From: UBA9300 sp964577305
GTDB taxonomy: Bacteria > Bacteroidota > Bacteroidia > Bacteroidales > VadinHA17
Direction: 5' to 3'
DNA length: 9,041 nucleotides
Assembly (NCBI GenBank): GCA_964577305.1
Contig: CAZNYS010000098.1
Location: 1-9,041, forward strand
A model generated the notes under the pieces. The model was not told the DNA's origin. It ran no database searches and saw only the letters and a program-made list of their open reading frames with translations. Position 1 is the stretch's first letter. Each line of letters starts with the position of its first letter. A program made the position numbers and the translations under genes. Positions 1 through 5,268 of this stretch are shown one piece after another.

Positions 1-20
1 TCGCCATCCCGACAAAAGCA

Positions 21-50
21 AAAAGGTCAGAACGATAGTTCTGGCCTTTT
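21..50 (+). terminator. Strong hairpin, terminator-like
   Basis: Arms AAAAGGTCAGAAC (21-33) and GTTCTGGCCTTTT (38-50) pair over 13 positions with one G-T wobble around a GATA loop, followed by GTTTTC. The A-rich and T-rich ends would allow termination in either direction. It resembles the first hairpin of the composite repeat further right. Which gene it serves lies outside the window or is unclear. Confidence 0.45.
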
Positions 51-66
51 GTTTTCATGAAGCCGT

Positions 67-82
67 TGAAAGCTTGCTTTCA
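67..82. repeat. Small perfect inverted repeat
   Basis: TGAAAGC (67-73) and GCTTTCA (76-82) are perfect complements separated by TT. It lies between two larger hairpins. No function can be assigned. Confidence 0.4.
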
Positions 83-99
83 TAAGGATGAATGGAAAT

Positions 100-191
100 A
101 AAAGGTTAACTGCCGAAGGCAGTGACCTTTTTGCTTTTTGTTTCCTCCCACAAGAGATCGCGAACCCCGGTAATCCGGGGTGAGCAATCTC
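100..191 (+). repeat. Composite two-hairpin repeat, copy A (complete)
   Basis: The first hairpin has arms AAAAGGT (100-106) and ACCTTTT (125-131), with an inner stem ACTGCC (109-114) and GGCAGT (118-123) around a GAA loop. A 36-base linker (128-163) follows, starting TTTTTGCTT and ending GAGATCGCGA. The second hairpin has outer arms at 154-161 and 184-191 with one C-A mismatch, a GA/GA internal loop (162-163 and 182-183), and an apical stem ACCCCGG/CCGGGGT (164-170, 175-181) around TAAT. The first hairpin plus its T-tract could act as a plus-strand terminator. The unit recurs at 227-310 and 1272-1349, so it belongs to a dispersed family. Confidence 0.7.
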
Positions 192-226
192 GGCCAACAC
201 TAAGGCAATGTTAAACTTCCAATCAC

Positions 227-310
227 AAAGCACTTGGGTCTTTTTGCTTCTAGTTTACCACCAAACGAGATCGCGAACCCCGAGAATTCGGTTCAAAGGG
301 GGATCCCCAG
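227..310 (+). repeat. Composite two-hairpin repeat, copy B (degenerate 3' half)
   Basis: The first hairpin is weak: AAAG (227-230) pairs with CTTT near 240-243, with inner AC and GT after a bulge. The linker (241-276) has exactly the 36-base length of copies A and C, from TTTTTGCTT to GAGATCGCGA. The second hairpin begins as in copy A, but its 3' arm is replaced by TCGGTTCAAAG and a GGGGATCCCC palindrome, so the usual TGAGCAATCTC is missing. The same TCGGTTCAAAG 11-mer occurs at 1726-1736. Confidence 0.6.
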
Positions 311-348
311 GAGATCGTGAGACCTGCGCAAGCAGGTTGAGCAATCTT
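311..348 (+). repeat. Solitary second hairpin of the composite repeat, copy D
   Basis: The outer arms GAGATCGT (311-318) and GCAATCTT (341-348), the GA/GA internal loop (319-320, 339-340) and the overall layout match copy A, but the apical stem is different: ACCTGC (322-327) and GCAGGT (332-337) around GCAA. No linker or first hairpin lies before it; it directly follows copy B. It ends 24 bases from the stop of the plug-only gene and could also act as its transcript end, although there is no U-tract in that direction. Confidence 0.6.
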
Positions 349-372
349 TATGCAGTATCCCGTTTGCATTCA

Positions 373-1116
373 TTATTTATTTTTCTTCTTCAAATTTATA
401 ATAATAACCCCATTCGATCCTCTTGCCCCATAAGCCGTTGTTGCAGCTCCTTTCAATACTGAAATTGATTCAACATCTGAAGGTTGAATATGTAAAATTG
501 ATTGCATAGGGACTCCATCGACAACAATAAGTGGTTGCGTCCCTAATTGGAACGTCCCTTTACCCCGAATTATAATCTGGTTTCTTCTTACCCATACACC
601 GGGAACTTCACCTTTAATCATTTCATAAACATTCTGGTATGTTCCTTTTTCCTCATATGATTTAATTAAGCCGGTACTCGAAGTCATCTTGTTTGCTTCA
701 CTCCTGTAGTAACCTAGATCAATTATTTCCTGAACCCCTTGTTTAACATAAAAACCGGATTTTTTTGGAACCGTATCCATCACAAGATCTATCGTAATTC
801 TATTTGAGATTAATCCACTTACAATCCAGCCATCAAGAGTAAAGATTGTTATGGAATCGGCATCTGCAGGCACCTTTAAACTGAATTTACCATTTGGTCT
901 CGTCCTCTTGTTATATATTTGTCTGTCAATAAAAATGAAAGCACCTTCAACGGGTGTACCTATTGATGTTTTTACTGTTCCTTTTATTTTTCTCAAGGTT
1001 TCCGGGTCCTGAGATGCTAATGAGAAGGTTAATCCCAGCAGAACCAGTATTTGGAGTCGTGGAATTATCTTCAGGACCTTTTTCTTAATCATATTTTTAT
1101 AGTCGTACCCATGCAT
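373..1116 (-). CDS. Small secreted plug-only protein (carboxypeptidase-regulatory-like plus SusC-type plug)
   Basis: The reading frame gives 247 residues, but Met9 (codon at 1090-1092) is the better start: from there the protein reads as a signal peptide (MIKKKVLK, a hydrophobic stretch, then LAS|QD), leaving 239 residues. Residues about 45-112 form a carboxypeptidase-regulatory-like sandwich (IKGTVKTSIGTPVEGAFIFI). Residues about 155-243 form a SusC-type plug: YEMIKGEVPGVWV, then IIIRGKGTF, then PLIVVDGVPM, then PSDVESISVLKGAATTAYGARGSNGVIII. The protein stops a few lysines later, where a SusC protein would enter its barrel. The plug motifs are intact and the frame is clean, and the downstream DNA shows no barrel remnant, so this looks like a real short gene rather than fresh decay. 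It lies 657 bases past the operon, between two repeat-rich spacers, and is probably transcribed separately. Its role is unknown. Confidence 0.85.
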   Translation of the reverse strand: MHGYDYKNMIKKKVLKIIPRLQILVLLGLTFSLASQDPETLRKIKGTVKTSIGTPVEGAFIFIDRQIYNKRTRPNGKFSLKVPADADSITIFTLDGWIVSGLISNRITIDLVMDTVPKKSGFYVKQGVQEIIDLGYYRSEANKMTSSTGLIKSYEEKGTYQNVYEMIKGEVPGVWVRRNQIIIRGKGTFQLGTQPLIVVDGVPMQSILHIQPSDVESISVLKGAATTAYGARGSNGVIIINLKKKNK

Positions 1117-1271
1117 GGCAGCCAGTTCTTAATTGCTTTACTCTATTGATCGCCAAGAATTTAAATACCCTATTAAATTTAGAGAAAAAATCTTTAACCA
1201 AATACTTATCAATCCAGGAATGATTAACCGGTAAATATATCTTATAATATTCCTTGTGGAGGCAGGAATCG

Positions 1272-1349
1272 AAAGCCTTAAGGCTTTTTTGCTTTTATTT
1301 TCCTTCCCTACGAGATCGCGACCCCCGGGAATTCGGGGTGAGCAATCTC
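1272..1349 (+). repeat. Composite two-hairpin repeat, copy C (complete)
   Basis: The first hairpin is the palindrome AAAGCCTTAAGGCTTT (1272-1287), which runs into a T-tract. The 36-base linker (1286-1321) matches the length and start and end motifs of copies A and B. The second hairpin has outer arms 1312-1319 and 1342-1349, a GA/GA internal loop (1320-1321, 1340-1341) and an apical stem CCCCG/CGGGG (1323-1327, 1334-1338). C1322 and T1339 are mismatched where copy A has an A-T pair. It has the same orientation as the copies left of the plug-only gene. Confidence 0.7.
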
Positions 1350-1359
1350 CTTTCACCTC

Positions 1360-1394
1360 GCAGCACTCGCATGCCTTTGGCATACTCGCACTGC
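1360..1394. repeat. Imperfect palindrome with direct ACTCGCA repeats
   Basis: ATGCC (1371-1375) and GGCAT (1379-1383) form a core hairpin, and GCAG (1360-1363) pairs with CTGC (1391-1394) outside it. Between them the heptamer ACTCGCA occurs on both sides as a direct repeat (1365-1371 and 1384-1390). It lies just after repeat copy C. Confidence 0.4.
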
Positions 1395-1436
1395 TCGGAT
1401 ATATTTTTATTGGAGGTTATCAGATCTACAAATATG

Positions 1437-1454
1437 TGACGCCTGACGGCGTCA
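1437..1454. repeat. Perfect hairpin TGACGCC/GGCGTCA
   Basis: Seven-base perfect arms (1437-1443 and 1448-1454) enclose a TGAC loop. No T-tract follows on either strand, so it is not a canonical terminator. For the upstream operon it would lie in the 3' untranslated part of the transcript. Confidence 0.45.
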
Positions 1455-1516
1455 TGAATCCAAAGGTTCGGAATGGGTGTTAAAGCCCTAAGGACTGAGA
1501 GTTATGAGTTAATCCA

Positions 1517-1533
1517 ACCATTTTGAAAATGGT
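1517..1533. repeat. Perfect palindrome ACCATTTTGAAAATGGT
   Basis: Eight-base arms meet at a single central G. This could be a small operator or a transcript-end hairpin for the operon that stops at 1774, but there is no U-tract and no neighbouring regulator to support either reading. Confidence 0.4.
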
Positions 1534-1574
1534 ATCCTCGCTTTAATAACTTATTTTTAGAAAATACATTGGTT

Positions 1575-1661
1575 ATGAATGTCGAATATTGAATATAGAA
1601 TGCAGAATGACTGAGGTTCCCTGATGCTCAATCACTTCGAAATTCGATATTCGTTATTCAT
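1575..1661. repeat. Spaced inverted repeat of GAATAT-type sequence
   Basis: The arm 1575-1594 and the reverse complement of 1642-1661 agree at 17 of 20 positions, separated by 47 bases. Both arms are built from short GAAT and CGAATAT motifs. Similar low-complexity repeats occur in intergenic DNA of environmental Bacteroidota (general memory). There is no open reading frame between the arms. Confidence 0.5.
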
Positions 1662-1716
1662 TATTGCTCGCTCCCTCAAGCCGCAATCACCAGCTGCTCG
1701 CTAGTTCGCCCTGTGT

Positions 1717-1731
1717 AACCGGGGCTCGGTT
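1717..1731. repeat. Small hairpin sharing an 11-mer with repeat copy B
   Basis: AACCG (1717-1721) and CGGTT (1727-1731) enclose GGGCT. The 3' arm is part of TCGGTTCAAAG (1726-1736), which also occurs at 288-298 in copy B, in both cases followed by a G-rich stretch. This suggests a second, short repeat type shared by the two spacers. Confidence 0.35.
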
Positions 1732-1773
1732 CAAAGCGGGAACATATCCTCCATTTTCAAAAGAAGGTGGGCC

Positions 1774-4086
1774 CTAAAGGCTATCATTTACATTAAAGCT
1801 TTTTACGCCCCTGTACCATCTGCCACCACGGTCAAAGCCATATATGGATATTAGGTAATTACCAGGCACATCGTTCAGTTTAATGGATACCGAGTTACCT
1901 GAAGATGGTTCCAGCTTATCCCATACTATGACATTTTCTATTAAAGGATAACCGGTTTTAGTTGCGTAATTATTGAAGTTAAAACCGGTTATTGTATCCG
2001 GCAAATGTATGCTAGATATTACAGCTGTTTGTGGAATTTTCAAACCTGCGAAATCATTGTTCTTTGAGACAATATTTACTATCCCTGATAATATGATATT
2101 CCCATGAACATAAAAATCGTTTATGCCCTCTATTCTTTTTACCCTGTCGGGAGGCAGGTTCAATAAATCATCATATTCATAAAGAGGGATTCCGTCAAGT
2201 AATACAAGGGCAGGAAAATTACTTGTCAGCAGATTATTACCCGTTAATAGTAACCTGTTACGACCTTCCCTTTGTCTTACAGCAACAAATGGTACAATCT
2301 CAAGAAAGTCCTCCCTTAAATTGGGGAGTTTTATGTATTCATCAACTTCAATACTGAAATCAGGCTGACCATAAAACGAATATTCACTGGGTTCTGCGTC
2401 ATCCACCTGTTCAATGTCGGTTGAATCTGTTTCGTAATATATATTTTTAAGTTGCAGAAGGAGGTTCTGTTTTTCAAGAAATTCCATTTCCTCAGCCGAA
2501 AAAGAAATCCTTCCTCTTACAGGCACATCAGTGAACCTTGCAAAAGTTTCTTCTACATAAAGTTTCCATGAAGGATCATATTCATTATAATAATTCAGAA
2601 AGAAATCCTTGTTACCATGAAGATCTGGAAAGGTTAAAGCAAAGAAACCCTGTTCGTCAGTCCTCGCTGCACTGAATGAATTATCATTCAATATTGTCAT
2701 TGCTACATTCTTCAGGGCCAACGGATTTCCCTGGCTATCATTGATCCTTCCCCTGACAATGCCAGGCCTCGTATCAGGGTAGTAGGCTATTCCACTGCTC
2801 CCGTTTTTATTGAACGTGGGTGGAGCAGGATATCCAGGGTCGTTCCTGAAAAAGGCAGCACCTGTACCTGTTGCATAAGTATTTGATGCCAGCCATGCCC
2901 TGAAGGCTTCGTCTGAAGCCGGTATCTCTGGTGTCGCCGGCCATCCCGGCAAGCCTGGCAAGTAGCTATAGATACCTGATCCGGGACAGGCTGCATGTAC
3001 AATAATGCTAAACAATTTACCATCCGCATCTCCTGCGGTAAAAGGTGCAAAAAAGTCGAATGACTGTTCTTCCCTAATATTAAAATTACTATTACCTGCC
3101 TCAATTCTCACTGAAGCTAATACCTCATAATAGTCCGACCACAACCTCCTGAATATTTCATTATTCTCTTCATCAAGTATTGTCATCTGGGAAATACCTG
3201 CAGGAATATCTTTTAAGGGAACACGGAATGAAAGTTGACCATTAACGGTTTTTCCACTGTTAAACCACGACCATGAATAGAGTCTGTGAATAAGTAGTTT
3301 ATATTCTGTATCATCCTGTCCGTTCTGAATACTTACGTTGATATATCCATATTTCTCCGTAACTATTATATCCGGTTGGTTATTCCCATTCTTTAAGTCT
3401 GATATTGTGAACTTTACACTATCCTTCGGATAATTCTCAGCGAAAGCCTGGTACCTGTCCGTGTTACCAGCGTTATAATATGAACCTGCCCATCCGGTAT
3501 TATCAGTTTTAAAAAACAATACAGTGTCATTGTGGCCGCTCAGTATTAAACCATGAGCTTCAATACCTGATCCGTACTTATCCGTGGCATGAACAGAACA
3601 CATACGTTTTCCGCTGACAGGATCATTATAAGGAGTAACTTCCAGATTAAGCAGGTTCCTTTGCTGCTCAGTCTGACCATTTTTGTCATTCGGGTTGAAA
3701 ATCTTTATTGCATGAGTAGCAAAATCATCTTCATCAAAGTTTCTCATCCAGTTGGTATATCCTCTGAGAAAATACCATCCTGTTTCAAGATTCTGTGGAA
3801 TATCAATTATACCTGACACTTCCGATCCTGATAGTAAGAGGTTAAGCCGCTTAATTTTATTGCCCCTTGAATCGGCCAGCTCCAAACGCAGACTATTGCT
3901 AAGTACCGATGGATTATAGGTGTCATTTTCCAGGAGTACTGCCCTGAAGTCTATTTCTTCACCTGCAAGGAATAATTCTCTCTCCAACTGCAGCCATACT
4001 GTTTCCCTGAATTGCACCTGTGAATAGCCAATACCGGGGGTAATGAATAAAAGTAATAGGATATATACTATAAACCTGTTTTTCAT
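1774..4086 (-). CDS. Large secreted protein with MG2-like, carboxypeptidase-regulatory-like and plug-like segments, no barrel
   Basis: The protein has 770 residues with a clear signal peptide (1-22, GIGYS|Q). Residues about 25-130 resemble the MG2 macroglobulin-type beta sandwich (ETVWLQLERELFLAGEEIDF, then GWYFLRGYTNWM). Residues about 130-430 look like further beta-rich domains. Residues about 443-505 form a carboxypeptidase-regulatory-like fold (VRGRINDSQGNPLALKNVAM, then TDEQGFFALTF). Residues about 586-676 resemble a TonB-receptor plug: LVLLDGIPLYE, then PPDRVKRIEGI, then GIVNIVSK. A last beta segment (about 718-766) follows, but there is no transmembrane barrel. It is the last gene of the operon, 12 bases after the DUF4249 gene. 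MG2 domains are known from alpha-2-macroglobulin-like proteins, but I see no thioester motif, so protease trapping is not supported. A periplasmic or surface scaffold working with the receptor is a reasonable guess. Export and modular architecture are well supported; function is unknown. Confidence 0.88.
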   Translation of the reverse strand: MKNRFIVYILLLLFITPGIGYSQVQFRETVWLQLERELFLAGEEIDFRAVLLENDTYNPSVLSNSLRLELADSRGNKIKRLNLLLSGSEVSGIIDIPQNLETGWYFLRGYTNWMRNFDEDDFATHAIKIFNPNDKNGQTEQQRNLLNLEVTPYNDPVSGKRMCSVHATDKYGSGIEAHGLILSGHNDTVLFFKTDNTGWAGSYYNAGNTDRYQAFAENYPKDSVKFTISDLKNGNNQPDIIVTEKYGYINVSIQNGQDDTEYKLLIHRLYSWSWFNSGKTVNGQLSFRVPLKDIPAGISQMTILDEENNEIFRRLWSDYYEVLASVRIEAGNSNFNIREEQSFDFFAPFTAGDADGKLFSIIVHAACPGSGIYSYLPGLPGWPATPEIPASDEAFRAWLASNTYATGTGAAFFRNDPGYPAPPTFNKNGSSGIAYYPDTRPGIVRGRINDSQGNPLALKNVAMTILNDNSFSAARTDEQGFFALTFPDLHGNKDFFLNYYNEYDPSWKLYVEETFARFTDVPVRGRISFSAEEMEFLEKQNLLLQLKNIYYETDSTDIEQVDDAEPSEYSFYGQPDFSIEVDEYIKLPNLREDFLEIVPFVAVRQREGRNRLLLTGNNLLTSNFPALVLLDGIPLYEYDDLLNLPPDRVKRIEGINDFYVHGNIILSGIVNIVSKNNDFAGLKIPQTAVISSIHLPDTITGFNFNNYATKTGYPLIENVIVWDKLEPSSGNSVSIKLNDVPGNYLISIYGFDRGGRWYRGVKSFNVNDSL

Positions 4087-4098
4087 CTTTTTAGGATT

Positions 4099-5268
4099 TT
4101 AGAAATACCAGAAAGGGGGCCTCTCATTTGTTCCGCCCCTTAGAGTGCAGTCAAAACACAATGCATCAGACGTGAAGTACTGGTTATTCTTCTCGTCATA
4201 CATTATAATAGTTCCGGCATCAATCGCTATCCATGGATTATCCTCGGTGCCCACCTCAATCTTTGAACAAATATATCCTGTTACAGGAAACTCATCTGGC
4301 TTATTGAAGTATTTAACTGCCTCTGTTACACCTGCCACCTCAAATATTCCTGTTACGTTGGACGAAGGATTGGATGAGCAGAATATATTACCCTGAAACC
4401 TGAAAGGCTGTGCTTCGTAAAGTCCGCCTGTCTGATTGATGAGCTTATCCAGGTCTTTCCAGAAATAATAATTTTCGGATGATATATTAAGTTGTTTGAC
4501 ATGTAGTCTGTAACGTCTTGTTAGTTCATCACCGTATTGTGACTCAAAATGCAGCGGGGCTTCCCTAACGCTGTTTTCAACCAGACCTTCGGTTCCTGCA
4601 ATAAAAATACCCGGAATATTTTTGGTTCTCCAGCATTCCCTTACATCTGAATTATCATAAGGTTCACGTCCGAAAGGGGGATTGTATATAAAGTCAGCTT
4701 CGTATGTAATATAATAATAATAGGTGGCATCAGCAATCCATCTGTAATATGAAGGGCCCTGGGAATCATCATGAGTACTTACAAGGAAGTTATATCCCTT
4801 GGAACTGAAACCATCATCTGTGATTTTTCTGTCATCTACCTTATAACTGATACTATCAATTTCAGGAGAGGTTTTAAGCATTTCAAAATCTGATTCATAT
4901 ACCTCACCACCATAATAGATTATTACTTTATATGATTTCCCTTCCTCTCCGGTAAATACAGGGTCAACAGCTTCGTAAACACCCGGGTTCAGGTTATCCA
5001 GCTGGTATTCATTCCCATCACTGCATATAATAAACACCTCTGCTCCGTCAACCGGATTTTTTCCATATACATTATAGTCATCTTCTTTTGTTTTAAGAGG
5101 TATATTGCCGGTTATTTTTACAACGGGTGGCAAATCCGGATCATCGGTGACCAATGCTTCTATAAAGATGTTGTTTTCATATTTTGCAGTATCTGGTATA
5201 AATGGCTCAATACATGATGATATAGCCATTGTAAAAGATATAAATATTATAAATTTATTCAGATGCAT
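4099..5268 (-). CDS. DUF4249 family outer-membrane lipoprotein
   Basis: The protein has 389 residues. It opens with a lipoprotein signal peptide: Lys5, a hydrophobic stretch at 6-17, and a lipobox ISSC giving a lipidated Cys19. The start of the mature protein (about 30-60: IFIEALVTDDPDLPPVVKITG) and the end (CFDCTLRGGTNERPPFW at 371-387) are hallmarks of DUF4249 (Pfam PF14054), a Bacteroidota family often encoded beside TonB-dependent receptors. Length fits the family. The C-terminal CxxC (371, 374) and several other cysteines could form disulfides. By position and export it is likely a surface partner of the receptor just upstream, comparable in place to SusD beside SusC, although no SusD-type TPR fold is seen. 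The start overlaps the receptor's 3' end by 14 bases, and the next gene begins 12 bases after its stop, so co-transcription is very likely. The molecular function of the family is not established. Confidence 0.92.
   Translation of the reverse strand: MHLNKFIIFISFTMAISSCIEPFIPDTAKYENNIFIEALVTDDPDLPPVVKITGNIPLKTKEDDYNVYGKNPVDGAEVFIICSDGNEYQLDNLNPGVYEAVDPVFTGEEGKSYKVIIYYGGEVYESDFEMLKTSPEIDSISYKVDDRKITDDGFSSKGYNFLVSTHDDSQGPSYYRWIADATYYYYITYEADFIYNPPFGREPYDNSDVRECWRTKNIPGIFIAGTEGLVENSVREAPLHFESQYGDELTRRYRLHVKQLNISSENYYFWKDLDKLINQTGGLYEAQPFRFQGNIFCSSNPSSNVTGIFEVAGVTEAVKYFNKPDEFPVTGYICSKIEVGTEDNPWIAIDAGTIIMYDEKNNQYFTSDALCFDCTLRGGTNERPPFWYF

Larger units (their letters stand above)
1..372. other. Gene-free repeat-rich spacer, left
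   Basis: I see no credible gene here; the short open frames run through hairpin repeats. The spacer holds hairpins at 21-50, 67-82 and 100-131, two tandem copies of the composite repeat at 100-191 and 227-310, and a solitary second hairpin at 311-348. About 25 bases separate the last hairpin from the stop codon of the plug-only gene. Confidence 0.75.
1117..1773. other. Gene-free repeat-rich spacer, right
   Basis: I see no credible gene in these 657 bases. The part nearest the plug-only gene (about 1117-1260) is AT-rich and should contain its promoter on the minus strand, but I find no clean TAnnTTTG match there. The rest holds composite repeat copy C (1272-1349), palindromes at 1360-1394, 1437-1454 and 1517-1533, a long spaced inverted repeat (1575-1661) and a small hairpin at 1717-1731. 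The end of the four-gene operon transcript must fall here. Confidence 0.7.

Noticed and set aside
284..306. EcoRI- and BamHI-like sites close together (also EcoRI/SmaI-like at 1324-1334), resembling a cloning-vector polylinker
   Set aside because: They fall inside native palindromic repeats whose conserved linker and flanks recur at several places; palindromes generate such sites by chance.
100..350. CRISPR-like array, because hairpin repeats recur in tandem
   Set aside because: Spacing is irregular, the stems vary between copies, there are no uniform spacers and no cas genes are present.
1138..1383. Minus-strand open frame of 81 residues
   Set aside because: It runs straight through composite repeat copy C and AT-rich spacer, with no recognisable domain or coding character.
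1254..1483. Two plus-strand open frames of 61 and 75 residues
   Set aside because: Both are translations of hairpin repeats in the spacer and overlap each other in different frames.
1717..1750. Possible tRNA fragment, because GGTTCAAAG resembles a T-loop
   Set aside because: The flanking bases do not form the five-pair T stem and there is no acceptor or anticodon arm; the same 11-mer is part of a hairpin repeat at 288-298.
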